A program made the position numbers and the translations under genes. 64,000 bases of DNA. It comes from Vreelandella halophila (GTDB lineage: Bacteria > Pseudomonadota > Gammaproteobacteria > Pseudomonadales > Oleiphilaceae). Numbering within the stretch: position 1 is the stretch's first letter; each line of letters starts with the position of its first letter. Positions 22,496 to 31,747 of this stretch are shown in pieces. The notes under the pieces were generated by a model that saw nothing but the letters and a program-made list of their open reading frames with translations, had not been told where the DNA came from and did not search any database. The DNA lies in the NCBI RefSeq assembly GCF_019903425.1, contig NZ_JACHUZ010000013.1:438087-502086 (forward strand), given 5' to 3'.

Positions 22496-23875
22496 ATGTC
22501 CCGACTCGGCGTTCACGCACGCGTCTCCCCAGAAGGCAGTCTTGAGATCCTCTCCAGCAAGGAGGTGAATCAACTCAAGGACGACGGCGAGGGCGGTCTC
22601 TACCACCTGTTCCGCCAGTGTGCCCTGGCCGTGCTCAACAGCGGCACCATCAGCGACGACAGCAAGGCCATTCTGGAAACTTACCAGGACTTCGACCTGG
22701 CCCTGCTGCAGCAGCCGCGCGGCATCAAGATCGAGCTCCACAACGCCCCGCCCAGCGCCTTCGTGGACGGCACCATGATCCGGGGCATCCGCGAGCACCT
22801 GTTCTCCGTGCTGCGCGACATCGTCTACGCCAACTCCATCCTCGCCACCGCCGGCTGGTACAACCCCGAGCATTCCGAGGACATCACCAACCTCGTATTC
22901 CAGGTGCTGCGCAATGCCGAAGTCCTGCGCCCGGAGCACGAGCCCAACATCGTCGTGTGCTGGGGCGGCCACTCCATCAGCCGCGAGGAATACGACTACA
23001 CCAAGGATGTCGGTCACGAGCTGGGCCTGCGCGGCCTCGACATCTGCACCGGCTGCGGCCCCGGCGCCATGAAGGGCCCCATGAAGGGGGCCACCATCGC
23101 CCACGCTAAGCAGCGCATCGACGGCGGCCGCTACGTCGGCATCACCGAGCCCGGCATCATCGCCGCCGAGGCGCCCAACCCGATCGTGAACGAACTCGTG
23201 ATCATGCCGGACATCGAAAAGCGCCTGGAAGCCTTCCTGCGCGCCGGCCACGGCATCGTTGTCTTCCCCGGGGGCGCCGGCACGGCCGAGGAAATTCTCT
23301 ACCTGCTGGGCGTGCTCATCGACCCCCGCAACGAAGACCTGCCGTTCCCGCTGATCCTCAGCGGCTCCAGCGATAACGCCGACTACTTCGAGATGATCGA
23401 CCAGTTCATCCGTAATACCCTCGGCGACCAAGCCGCCAGCCGCTACCGCATCATCATCGACGACCCGGAAGAAGTCGCCCGCGCCATGAACGAAGGCATG
23501 CAGACCGTGCGCGACTACCGCCGCGAAAACCGCGACGCCTACTACTTCAACTGGGTGCTCACGATCGACCCCATCTTCCAGACCCCATTCGAACCCACCC
23601 ACGAAAGCATGCGCGCGCTCAACCTGGGCCGTGACCAGGAACCCCACCACCTCGCCGCCAACCTGCGCCGCGCCTTCAGCGGCATCGTCGCCGGCAACGT
23701 CAAGGCCGACGGCATCCAACAGGTGGAAGAACACGGCCCCTTCGAGATCGAAGGCGACCCGGAATTCCTCGAACCCCTGGAAACCCTGCTGGACGCCTTC
23801 GTGGCCCAGAACCGGATGAAACTCCCCGGCCAGGCCTACAAACCCTGCTACAAGATCATCGAAAAAGCGGGATAA
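22496..23875 (+). CDS. ppnN: Pyrimidine/purine nucleotide 5'-monophosphate nucleosidase
   Basis: This 459-residue PpnN (YgdH) has the LOG/lysine-decarboxylase-like fold. It hydrolyses nucleoside monophosphates to base plus ribose-5-phosphate and in E. coli is activated by (p)ppGpp. An N-terminal DUF4478-like domain (about 1-140) precedes the catalytic core with WGGHSISREEYDY, TGCGPGAMKGPMKGA and the PGGAGTAEE motif near residue 262. A C-terminal DUF3412-like domain ends the protein. Length matches E. coli (454). The start ATG overlaps the beginning of the conserved region and is preceded by a weak ribosome site. Confidence 0.95.
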   Translation: MSRLGVHARVSPEGSLEILSSKEVNQLKDDGEGGLYHLFRQCALAVLNSGTISDDSKAILETYQDFDLALLQQPRGIKIELHNAPPSAFVDGTMIRGIREHLFSVLRDIVYANSILATAGWYNPEHSEDITNLVFQVLRNAEVLRPEHEPNIVVCWGGHSISREEYDYTKDVGHELGLRGLDICTGCGPGAMKGPMKGATIAHAKQRIDGGRYVGITEPGIIAAEAPNPIVNELVIMPDIEKRLEAFLRAGHGIVVFPGGAGTAEEILYLLGVLIDPRNEDLPFPLILSGSSDNADYFEMIDQFIRNTLGDQAASRYRIIIDDPEEVARAMNEGMQTVRDYRRENRDAYYFNWVLTIDPIFQTPFEPTHESMRALNLGRDQEPHHLAANLRRAFSGIVAGNVKADGIQQVEEHGPFEIEGDPEFLEPLETLLDAFVAQNRMKLPGQAYKPCYKIIEKAG

Positions 23876-23906
23876 CCACGGTTAGCGAATCCAGCACTGC
23901 CCGAAG

Positions 23907-24019
23907 GGTGGGGGTTTGGGGCCTCTCGGAGGGAAACTCGATTGCCAGGGATGGCAATCGGTAGCCTACAGGGACGTACTTGTGGCGGTTCCCGGAGAGA
24001 GGCCCCAAAGCCCCACCCC
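23907..24019. repeat. Large imperfect hairpin between convergent genes
   Basis: The outer arms 23907-23928 and 23998-24019 are complementary at 21 of 22 positions (GGGTGGGG core). Inside is a second perfect stem, GATTGCC (23941-23947) with GGCAATC (23954-23960). It lies between the convergent ppnN and cytochrome genes. It may be a bidirectional terminator or a REP/BIME-type repeated element. Confidence 0.7.
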
Positions 24020-24047
24020 GGCAACAGACTTACAGTCTTATGCAGCC

Positions 24048-24389
24048 CTAATCTTCAGCCCCCGTCCGAGGCATCTCAGCATAATAAGCCGCCAGATCCC
24101 GCAACTCCTGCTCCGAAAGCCCCGAAACCTGCCCATGCATCACCGTAGCCTGCCCCCCACGCCGATCCCCATCCTGATAGGCCCTCATCGCCTTGAACAG
24201 ATACCCCTCATTCTGCCCCGCCAGCGACGGGTACCGATCCACCGCCGCAATACCATCACTGCCATGACAGGAGGCACAGCCACTCGCCAACGCCTCGCCT
24301 GCATCCGGATCACCCGCCGGCGCCTGCCCCACAAAGAAAAACACCAGCGTCAAAGCCACCGCAGCCAGAACCGCCAGGATACTCCGCAT
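24048..24389 (-). CDS. Class I cytochrome c, single heme
   Basis: This 113-residue exported monoheme cytochrome has a signal peptide or anchor (MRSILAVLAAVALTLVFFFVGQAPA), the heme site CASCH near residue 39, and a likely distal Met ligand in TVMHGQVSGLSEQEL. The C-terminal helix LRDLAAYYAEM is the usual class I ending. It would shuttle electrons in the periplasm, for instance to a terminal oxidase. The ATG at 24389 has GGGAGG upstream at good spacing. It is a single-gene unit convergent with ppnN across a large hairpin. Confidence 0.9.
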   Translation of the reverse strand: MRSILAVLAAVALTLVFFFVGQAPAGDPDAGEALASGCASCHGSDGIAAVDRYPSLAGQNEGYLFKAMRAYQDGDRRGGQATVMHGQVSGLSEQELRDLAAYYAEMPRTGAED

Positions 24390-24527
24390 GCACACCTCCC
24401 ATTCACGAAGGCCGCATTATAACCGCTACCCCGGCGCACGCATCCGCCTCGATTGGTGCCCCGGCGCAATTCCGGTAGGATAAGGGCCCGTATCCAACGG
24501 CGAACGCGGTATACAGGAGACACGCCC

Positions 24528-25670
24528 ATGGGGGCCGACACAGCGCAGAACCAGGCCGAAGACCCAGTCCTCTTCGAGAAACAGGCATGCCAGGAGGGCG
24601 CACTCGGGCTCATCACGCTCAACAACGCCCGTAAATTCAATGCCCTCACACTGCCGATGATCGAAGCCATCCAGCAGCAGCTCGACGCCTGGGCCGAAGA
24701 CGACGAGGTACGGGTGATCGTGCTCTGCGGTAACGGCGAAAAGGCCTTCTGCGCCGGCGGCGACGTGCGCTCGGTGCATGACGCCATCCAGAACGCCAAG
24801 GGCCGCCCGGGCAATGACGGCGAACGCTTCTTCGCCGCGGAATACCGCATGGATTACACCATCGCCCATCACCCCAAGCCCGTTGTGTGCTGGGGCCAGG
24901 GCGTGGTGATGGGCGGCGGCCTGGGCATGATGAATGCCTCCCGCTACCGCCTGGTCACACCCGACCTGAAAATGGGCATGCCCGAGGTCAGCATCGGATT
25001 CTTCCCGGACGTGGGCGCCAGCCGCTTCCTCAACCGCCTGCCCGGCAGCATCGGCATGTTCATGGGCCTGACCGGCGCCACCCTGAATGTGGCCGACGCC
25101 CTGAGGGTGAGCCTGGCCGACTATGCCGTGCCCAGTGACGGCTTCGACCAGCTCATGGAACAACTGCGCGACCAGAGCTGGACCCGCTCACCGGAGACCA
25201 ATGACCGCCACCTTCTGGAAACCCTCCAGGGTTTTGCGGCGGAGTATCAGCTGGACCTCTCCGAATCCAACCTCGAGCACCATGAACAGTTCATCAGCCG
25301 GATCTGCCGCGGCCGGGACGTGGTGGCCGTGGTCAACGCCATTCTCAACACCGAAGCGGAATCCGAATGGTTCCAGGCCGCCCAGAACAACCTGCGCAAC
25401 GGCTGCCCGGTCTCAGCGCACATTGTATTCGAGCAGCTGCACCGGGGCCTGCAGCAGAGCCTGCGCGACATCTTCATGATGGAACTGATCGTGGCGGTGC
25501 ACTGCGCCCGCCATCGCGATTTCCTCGAAGGGGTCCGGGCAAGGCTGATCGACAAGGATCACGAACCGCGCTGGACCCATAGTGACGTGGCCAGTGTCCC
25601 GACAGGCTGGATCCGGTCCCACTTCACCTCTCCCTGGCCGGAAGGTGAACACCCGCTTCAGGACCTGTAG
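24528..25670 (+). CDS. Enoyl-CoA hydratase-family protein, 3-hydroxyisobutyryl-CoA hydrolase-like
   Basis: This 380-residue crotonase-fold enzyme is longer than ordinary enoyl-CoA hydratases (about 260) and matches the hydroxyisobutyryl-CoA hydrolase group of valine catabolism. Crotonase marks are FCAGGDVRSVHDA (about residues 72-84) and the oxyanion loop WGQGVVMGGGLGMMNASRYRL. The PEVSIGFFPDVGASRFLNRLPG segment follows. The C-terminal VRARLIDKDHEPRWTHS is a marker of the hydrolase subgroup. AGGAG precedes the ATG at 24528. No other valine catabolic gene is adjacent, so the substrate remains inferred. Confidence 0.85.
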   Translation: MGADTAQNQAEDPVLFEKQACQEGALGLITLNNARKFNALTLPMIEAIQQQLDAWAEDDEVRVIVLCGNGEKAFCAGGDVRSVHDAIQNAKGRPGNDGERFFAAEYRMDYTIAHHPKPVVCWGQGVVMGGGLGMMNASRYRLVTPDLKMGMPEVSIGFFPDVGASRFLNRLPGSIGMFMGLTGATLNVADALRVSLADYAVPSDGFDQLMEQLRDQSWTRSPETNDRHLLETLQGFAAEYQLDLSESNLEHHEQFISRICRGRDVVAVVNAILNTEAESEWFQAAQNNLRNGCPVSAHIVFEQLHRGLQQSLRDIFMMELIVAVHCARHRDFLEGVRARLIDKDHEPRWTHSDVASVPTGWIRSHFTSPWPEGEHPLQDL

Positions 25671-25675
25671 CCCGG

Positions 25676-26359
25676 TCAGCTGCCCCCTGCGTTGCCGAGC
25701 ATCATCACCAGGTCACGATTGCCGTTGGCCCGCGCCACATCCAGTGCCGTGCGGCCATCCGGCGCCTCATAGCCCACATCCGCTCCGGCATCCACGAGAA
25801 CCCCGGCCAGCAACAGGTCATTGCGGGCCACCACGCGCATCAGCAGTGACTCACCTTCCTCGTTGACCGTGTTCACCGCTGCATCCGCGCGCAGCAACCG
25901 GTTGGTTGCCACCAGCTGGCTGTTCAGTGCCGCGTAGGTCAACGGCGTCTCGCCCGCGTCGCTGCGTGCGTTCACATCCGCGCCGGCACGGATCAGAAGA
26001 TCCATGATGCGCTGCCGGCCCGCCGCAGCAGCCGCCATCAGGGGCGTTATGCCACCTTCCAGGCCGCGGTCCGGATCCGCCCCCTGGCGCAGCAGATACC
26101 ACACCGTCTCCCCGTGACCCGCATCCGCTGCCTGGTAGAGCGGGGTGCCGTCCGGGCCCATGGCATTGAGCGCCCCCCCATCCGCCACCAGCGCTTCCAC
26201 CCGGTCCCGATCACCCTCAGCGGCGGCCTCCATCAGGGCGGTGCTCGCATCCGTACTTCTTTCAGCGCGGTCAGGCCCGGGGGAGCTGCCGCAACCGGCA
26301 AGCACCAGGGAACCGAGCAGGAGCAGGGCCGGCAGTGGGTTCAGGAGGCAGGGGTGCAT
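25676..26359 (-). CDS. Ankyrin-repeat lipoprotein
   Basis: This 227-residue protein has a lipoprotein signal peptide (lipobox LAGC, Cys23) followed by about five ankyrin repeats from residue 38 to the end, for example GTPLYQAADAGHGETVWYLLRQGADPDRG and GITPLMAAAAAGRQRIMDLLIRAGADVN. Ankyrin repeats bind proteins; here they would sit in the periplasm at a membrane surface. The partner is unknown. GGGAG lies 8 bp upstream of the ATG. Its stop is 5 bp from the convergent hydrolase stop. Confidence 0.87.
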   Translation of the reverse strand: MHPCLLNPLPALLLLGSLVLAGCGSSPGPDRAERSTDASTALMEAAAEGDRDRVEALVADGGALNAMGPDGTPLYQAADAGHGETVWYLLRQGADPDRGLEGGITPLMAAAAAGRQRIMDLLIRAGADVNARSDAGETPLTYAALNSQLVATNRLLRADAAVNTVNEEGESLLMRVVARNDLLLAGVLVDAGADVGYEAPDGRTALDVARANGNRDLVMMLGNAGGS

Positions 26360-26426
26360 GGATTACTCCCGGGAATGGATTTCGCCATATTGTTCGCGGA
26401 TCCCCACCCCGATGAAACCGAAGCGG

Positions 26427-28526
26427 TCACACTCCGCTTTCCGACCATTCCTCAACAAGGCACCGGGCCAGAGCCCGGAGCCGTTTCAGCCCCGGGCGCC
26501 GCCCCACCACCAGCCGCTCCCGGCGCAGCGCTTCCCAGCCCGCTCCTTCATTAACCGAACGCTGCCAGAGCCGCCGCTCCTCTTCGGTCCAGCCATCCAC
26601 CACGGAAGGATCCTGAGCGGCCAGCCGCGCCAGAGGCAACCGGGAGACCTCCAGTTCTCTTGCACCCTTCGCGAAGGCCTCGATCTCGCGCCAATCCACG
26701 CTACTGAGCGTTCCGGAATCCCGCTCCGGCGGCGTCGGCATCATCGCCTCCACCGCTGTCCGTACCTCGGGCTCAATACTGGACAGCGCCGGCAGAAGCC
26801 AGGGCCAGTGCGCCGCAAAACGCTCGCCCTGGGAACGGCACAGTTCCAACCCGTCATGGGTGAGCGGCCTGCCCAGCATGACGGCATGGGTGCCACTCGC
26901 GGCATCACGCTTCGTGCCCAGGCGCAGGAACCGGAAGCCGGCGGCCTGCCAGAACGCCAGCAGTTCCGGCGTGGCGCCAAAGCTCGTGGCCAGCACGTCC
27001 ACCCCGTCCGCAACGGCGATCTCTTCCATCGCGGCCAGCAGCCGCTGCCCGATTCTCCGCCGGCGGCAATCCGGATGCACGGCGATACGGGTCACGCGCA
27101 GGTAACGCCGCTGGGCCGCCGCCGGATCACCGCCCTGGAAGGCCAGGGACTGGGCCACCAGATGGCCACGGGGGCGGCGTTCGCCCAGCCAGACCGAACG
27201 CGCCAGATCCGCGTCGAGCCCGCCCTCGTGCAGCCCCCAGGCCACACCCACGGGGGTATCGCCCTGCAGGGCTGCAACAACAACCGTCTCCGGATCGTCC
27301 AGGAGCTGCCGCAGGTCATCCGGTGACGTCTGGTAATGGGCGCTGACCAGCAGCCCCATCACCGCCTTCAGCAGGCTGTCATCCTCCAGCAGTTCATCCT
27401 GGGTAATAACGCGGTAGGCCACAGGCTCGTCCGGGCAGGCAGTCGCAGGCAGATCCGCGTCCAGGCACAGCAACCGGTTCATCAGGTCCTCCAGGGGATC
27501 ATCTGGCGCCCAGCGGATGGGTTCCTCCAGCATCACCCGCTGCCAGGCCGGGTAATCGCGTTCCAGAACACCCCGGAAGCGCAGGTCAAACCCCCTGCCG
27601 GTTCCCTCGTAGCCGTGGACAGTGGTGGCCAGCACCGAGCCCGGCCAGTGTGCCGTCATCGCTGCCAGCATTGGCACCGGCAGCGTGGCCGCCTCGTCCA
27701 CCATCAACACGTCAGCAACGGGGGGATGACGGAGCAGCTCATCCGGGGCCCGGAACAGGACCTGTTCCCGGCAGCCCGCCGCCACGAAGGCCCAGAAGCT
27801 GTCCAGTGCCGAAGGGCGGGCTGCCGTGACACAGACCCGCAGGCCCCATTCGCGCACCAGCCGTGTCGCGGCCATGCCCAGCGCTGCGGACTTGCCACGG
27901 CCCCGGTCCGCACGCAGGACCACCGGCGCTGGCGTTGCGGCCCGGCCCATCGCCAGGATGGTCTCAATGGCCCGGGACTGGTCACTTGTCGGCCCCTCTG
28001 GTGCTTGGCGGGTTACCGTTGGTGATTCCGGCGGTACCGCATGCGTGACCTCCGGGGTAACCAGGGCATTCGGGGGCTGCTCCGCGGCCTCCCCGAGCAG
28101 CCGCGCCACCCGTGAGAGAAACCGGTAGGGGGGCGCATGCTGGCGCAGACGGTCATAGTCCGGGTCCGATCCCTGCGCCCATTCGGCCAGTGGCGGCACC
28201 AGCCAGACCAGAAGGCCGCCGCCAACCAGGGCGCCACTGACCGCACCAAGGCCGGCCGGGTGAGTCCCTGCGTGACTGTCCCAGACGATCAGGGAGAGGT
28301 TACGGCCCAGCCACTGGCGTGCCTGCGCTCCCGTGCAATGGGCCATATCGGGCGCCGGATCTGCATCTCCAACCCATAGACCGTCTCCCTCACGCCATGC
28401 CGCCACGTCGGCCGCAAGGGCGCGCCCCCAGTCCGCGGGCCCGGCCAGCACCAGCACACCCCGGTGCCGCCGCGCGCGAAGCACCGGGAGGGCCACCTGC
28501 AACCACTGGGAGAGCGCCGCTTCCAT
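26427..28526 (-). CDS. tmcA: tRNA(Met) cytidine acetyltransferase
   Basis: This 699-residue TmcA makes N4-acetylcytidine at the wobble base of elongator tRNA-Met, using ATP/GTP and acetyl-CoA. An N-terminal DUF1726 region precedes an RNA-helicase-like ATPase module with Walker A GRGKSAALG (near residue 205) and the VDEAATLPVPML motif. A GNAT acetyltransferase domain (IAVHPDCRRRRIGQRLLAAMEE) and a C-terminal tRNA-binding tail follow. Length fits the family (E. coli 671). It starts 2 bp after the stop of a DUF2237 gene, so the two form an operon. Confidence 0.95.
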   Translation of the reverse strand: MEAALSQWLQVALPVLRARRHRGVLVLAGPADWGRALAADVAAWREGDGLWVGDADPAPDMAHCTGAQARQWLGRNLSLIVWDSHAGTHPAGLGAVSGALVGGGLLVWLVPPLAEWAQGSDPDYDRLRQHAPPYRFLSRVARLLGEAAEQPPNALVTPEVTHAVPPESPTVTRQAPEGPTSDQSRAIETILAMGRAATPAPVVLRADRGRGKSAALGMAATRLVREWGLRVCVTAARPSALDSFWAFVAAGCREQVLFRAPDELLRHPPVADVLMVDEAATLPVPMLAAMTAHWPGSVLATTVHGYEGTGRGFDLRFRGVLERDYPAWQRVMLEEPIRWAPDDPLEDLMNRLLCLDADLPATACPDEPVAYRVITQDELLEDDSLLKAVMGLLVSAHYQTSPDDLRQLLDDPETVVVAALQGDTPVGVAWGLHEGGLDADLARSVWLGERRPRGHLVAQSLAFQGGDPAAAQRRYLRVTRIAVHPDCRRRRIGQRLLAAMEEIAVADGVDVLATSFGATPELLAFWQAAGFRFLRLGTKRDAASGTHAVMLGRPLTHDGLELCRSQGERFAAHWPWLLPALSSIEPEVRTAVEAMMPTPPERDSGTLSSVDWREIEAFAKGARELEVSRLPLARLAAQDPSVVDGWTEEERRLWQRSVNEGAGWEALRRERLVVGRRPGLKRLRALARCLVEEWSESGV

Positions 28527-28528
28527 GC

Positions 28529-28912
28529 TCAGTTGAGATCCACCGCGTAGGCCTTGAGGGTGGCGAAATCCACGTACTCCAGCATGGACTCATGGGTGGC
28601 CTGGAGCACCACCCTCGGCGCACAGCCGGCCTCGTAGGCTTCCTTCCAACGCGCCGCGCACAGGCACCAGCGGTCGCCGGGGTTCAGGCCCTCAAAGCCA
28701 AAAGCGGGCATGGGCGTGGCGAGGTCATTCCCCTGGGCACTGGAGAATTCCAGGAAGGCCTCGGTTACTTCGCTGCAGACCGCGTGCACGCCCATGTCCT
28801 CGGGCCCCACGTGGCAGCAGCCGTCCCGGTAGAAACCGGTCATGGGATCGTAGCCGCACGCCTTCAGGGGCTCGCCCAGGACGCTGCGCTGAATGCTTTC
28901 CGGTTCGCTCAT
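28529..28912 (-). CDS. DUF2237 family protein
   Basis: This 127-residue small cytoplasmic protein of the DUF2237 family (function unknown) has GEPLKACGYDPMTGFYRDGCCHVGPEDMGVHAVCSEVTEAFLEFS and GDRWCLCAARWKEAYEAGCAPRVVL. It holds seven Cys including CC and CxC patterns, but no annotated cofactor. The ATG at 28912 is chosen for its GAGGG upstream and family length. It is the first gene of a two-gene operon with tmcA, and it is divergent from the downstream helicase gene. Confidence 0.88.
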   Translation of the reverse strand: MSEPESIQRSVLGEPLKACGYDPMTGFYRDGCCHVGPEDMGVHAVCSEVTEAFLEFSSAQGNDLATPMPAFGFEGLNPGDRWCLCAARWKEAYEAGCAPRVVLQATHESMLEYVDFATLKAYAVDLN

Positions 28913-28974
28913 ACCATTACCCTCATTACCTCTGCTGCCGTTACAATAGGCGCCGCTGCCCGAAGGTCCCCCGC

Positions 28975-31212
28975 ATGATGTCACTGACGGACGAACAGAA
29001 CAGGGTCGTCACCCTCGATAACCAGCACTGCGTGATCACCGCCGTGGCCGGCAGCGGCAAGACCACCACGCTCGCCTGGCGCATCCGTTATCTGCTGGAG
29101 CAGGGCCATGACCCGGCGCGCATCCTGATCCTGATGTTCAACCGCAGCGCCCGGGCGGACTTCCAGGCCAAGCTCCAGACCATCACCGCCGACACCCGGC
29201 TCCAGCTTCCCGAGATCCGAACCTATCATGCCATGGGCCTGCGCCTGTACCGCCGTTTCGTGCGCGAGGGCTACCTGCCCGCCTGGCAGGGCGAGGTTCT
29301 GAGCGAGCAGGAGGTGAACTTCCAGGCCTGGCAGCTGACCCTGCGCTTCGCCCCCGAGGACCTGCAGGACGAGATCCGGCGCAACAAGAAAGAGTTCGTG
29401 GAAACGGCCACGGGCTTCATTGACCGGGTCAAGACCACCCTCGACAGCGCGGAGACGGTCTTTGAGGCGCTGGGCTTCGAGCCGAAGCACCGCTACCTGC
29501 TGGATCTGTATCACGCCTTCGAGAAATGGCGAAAGGACCACCGGCGCATCACCTTCGCGGACATGCTCTATGAGCCGGTGGTAGCGATGCACGAGCATCC
29601 GGAGCTGAGGGAGCTGGTGTCCAACAAGATGGACATGGTGCTGGTGGATGAGTACCAGGACACCAACGAGATCCAGCACCTGCTGCTGAAGGTGGTGGCC
29701 GGAGACCGCGCCCGCGTGACGGTGGTGGGCGACCCGGACCAGACCATCTACGAGTTCCGGGGCGCGCGGCCGGAGTTCATCCTTTCCCGGTTTCGCGAGG
29801 AGTTCCCAGACCCGGTAGAACTGAGCCTCTCCTACAGCTTCCGTTACGGCCACCGGGTGGCGCTGCTGGCCAATCACCTGATCGCCCACAACAGCGACCG
29901 CAAGGAAGTACTCTGTCATTCCCATCCGGGCACCCCTGACACCACCATCGAACTGGAGCAGGTGCGCGAGGACGCGGATGCCGTGGTGCGCCTGGCGGAG
30001 CAGCGCCAGAAAACCGGGGAACCGCTGGAGGCGATGGCGGTGCTGGTGCGGGTCTGGAGCCAGAGCGTGCCGATTGAGCTTCGGCTTCTGGCCCGGGGCG
30101 TTCCCTACCGCATCGATGCCCACAAGGGCGCGCTCTTCACCCGCGAGGTGGCGGCCCTGATGGAACTGCTGGCACTGGCCGCCGGCGAACACCGCGAGCC
30201 CGGTGACGCCGCCCGGGCGGAACGGCGCCAGTGCTTCCAGCAGGTGCTGCGCTTTCCGCACTGTGGCCTGAAGGAGCAGGAACTCAACGCCATTGCCGAC
30301 CAGCTGGCCGCCTTCACCCGGGACTGGGGGCAGGTGCTGCAGCAGCTGGACACCAGTGACTGGAAGCCGCTGCCCGCGCGCAAGGTCCGCAAGCTGGGCG
30401 AGGCACTGGCGGCACTGGAAGGCACCCGCAGACCGGTCCACCAGCTTCTTGAGGACTACGCCACCGCCACCGAGCTGTTCGAGGGCATCCGCAGCCTGGC
30501 GCTGACCCACGAGCAGGCGGACGAGCGCATCGGCGTCGTGACCGGATTCCAGCGCTACCTCGCCACCCTGAACCTGGACGCCCCCACCGCCCTGCGCCAC
30601 CTGCGCGATCTCAAGGCCCGGGCCGGCTCCAACCAGCAGGCGGGTGTGCACCTGGCCACCATCCACCGCACCAAGGGGCTCGAATGGCCGGTGGTGGTCA
30701 TCCCCGGCCTGCAGGAGAAGACCTTCCCCTACACCGCCCGTGGCAGCGTGGACCTGGATGCCCTGCTGGAAAGCGAGCGGCGCCTGCTCTATGTGGGCAT
30801 CACGCGCACGAAGGAACACCTGCACCTGCTGACCACGGACGGCTCGGACCCGGAGCGCCTGCCCAGCCGCTTCGTGGCGGAATGCGCCTTCGGGCTGAGC
30901 CGGGAACTGGGCGAGGGCATTACGGACGGGAAGCAGGAAACCGTGACCGTAACCGAGCCGGCCACCCGCATCGCGCGGCGCTACGCGGAACTGCACAGCG
31001 TGGTGCTTGAGGCACCGTCACCTGAGACGGCGTCCGGGGAGGCGCCAACCCACCCCATCTGGCAGGCCCGGGAAGTGGAACACGTGCTCTATGGCACCGG
31101 CGGGGTCGTTCGTGAGACGGATACGGCCTTTGAGGTTCGCTTCCACTCAGGCCGCACCCTGCAGTTCAGCAAACAGAGCGCGCACCTGTACTTCCGAGCC
31201 CTGTCACACTGA
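28975..31212 (+). CDS. UvrD/Rep-family helicase, divergent second copy
   Basis: This 745-residue SF1A helicase is distinct from uvrD at 12194. Walker A is AVAGSGKTTTL near residue 23, motif II contains DEYQDTNEIQ, motif III is DPDQTIYEFRGARPEF and motif V/VI reads IHRTKGLEWPVVVIPGLQEKTFPY then RRLLYVGITRTKEHL. The C-terminal 90 residues (from about residue 650) form a separate small domain ending VRFHSGRTLQFSKQSAHLYFRAL, unlike the UvrD Tudor tail. The role in repair or replication restart is inferred from family only. The ATG at 28975 or 28978 is possible. It diverges from the DUF2237-tmcA operon. Confidence 0.9.
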   Translation: MMSLTDEQNRVVTLDNQHCVITAVAGSGKTTTLAWRIRYLLEQGHDPARILILMFNRSARADFQAKLQTITADTRLQLPEIRTYHAMGLRLYRRFVREGYLPAWQGEVLSEQEVNFQAWQLTLRFAPEDLQDEIRRNKKEFVETATGFIDRVKTTLDSAETVFEALGFEPKHRYLLDLYHAFEKWRKDHRRITFADMLYEPVVAMHEHPELRELVSNKMDMVLVDEYQDTNEIQHLLLKVVAGDRARVTVVGDPDQTIYEFRGARPEFILSRFREEFPDPVELSLSYSFRYGHRVALLANHLIAHNSDRKEVLCHSHPGTPDTTIELEQVREDADAVVRLAEQRQKTGEPLEAMAVLVRVWSQSVPIELRLLARGVPYRIDAHKGALFTREVAALMELLALAAGEHREPGDAARAERRQCFQQVLRFPHCGLKEQELNAIADQLAAFTRDWGQVLQQLDTSDWKPLPARKVRKLGEALAALEGTRRPVHQLLEDYATATELFEGIRSLALTHEQADERIGVVTGFQRYLATLNLDAPTALRHLRDLKARAGSNQQAGVHLATIHRTKGLEWPVVVIPGLQEKTFPYTARGSVDLDALLESERRLLYVGITRTKEHLHLLTTDGSDPERLPSRFVAECAFGLSRELGEGITDGKQETVTVTEPATRIARRYAELHSVVLEAPSPETASGEAPTHPIWQAREVEHVLYGTGGVVRETDTAFEVRFHSGRTLQFSKQSAHLYFRALSH

Positions 31213-31230
31213 GAGGCCACACAGATCGAC

Positions 31231-31593
31231 TCAGCCGAACATCCAGCTCGCGGGCTCGGGATGGGCCCGGCCCTCATTGAGCGCCACCATCCCCTTCACG
31301 CAGCGGATGATGAGCCAGACCACAGCCCAGATCAGAATCAGGACACCAATGCCGACCGGGAATGTAATACTCCCCAGAACCGTATAGAGCAGGCCAATCC
31401 AAAAAGTACGGATCTGGAAGCGGTAATGGGTCCGCAGGCGCTCGTCAGGATCCGTTCCATTCACATAGGCGATGACCATACCAATGACCGCCGTAATGCT
31501 AATAATCAAAACACCACTGACCAGACTAGCCAGGTACAGCACATAGACAATCATCGGCCAGGTCTTGTCGAATGGCGCGTCAGTCTCGGTCAT
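31231..31593 (-). CDS. DUF4870 membrane protein
   Basis: This 120-residue inner-membrane protein with three hydrophobic segments (about residues 15-44, 62-80 and 83-102) shows the DUF4870 pattern, including RTHYRFQIRTFWIGLL and a central VIRC-containing helix. The family function is unknown. GAGGA lies 9 bp upstream of the ATG. It stands alone on the minus strand between two plus-strand units, convergent with the helicase gene. Confidence 0.85.
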   Translation of the reverse strand: MTETDAPFDKTWPMIVYVLYLASLVSGVLIISITAVIGMVIAYVNGTDPDERLRTHYRFQIRTFWIGLLYTVLGSITFPVGIGVLILIWAVVWLIIRCVKGMVALNEGRAHPEPASWMFG

Positions 31594-31747
31594 GGACAGC
31601 GTTCCTCAATTCATCATCAATGGCCGCCAGTGTATCCGGGGAGCCGGCACGGCAGCCAGAGTGGCCAGTCAATCCGCTGGTAACGGTGAAAATCCACACA
31701 CCTTCCGGTATTATTGCGGGCCGCAACACACTATCGCCCGGTAGCCC

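Noticed and set aside
22427-23734. 435-codon minus-strand frame
   Set aside because: Antisense shadow of ppnN, rich in Val/Gly/Ala without motifs.
28981-30996. 671-codon minus-strand frame
   Set aside because: Antisense shadow of the UvrD-like helicase at 28975-31212, with no recognisable domains.
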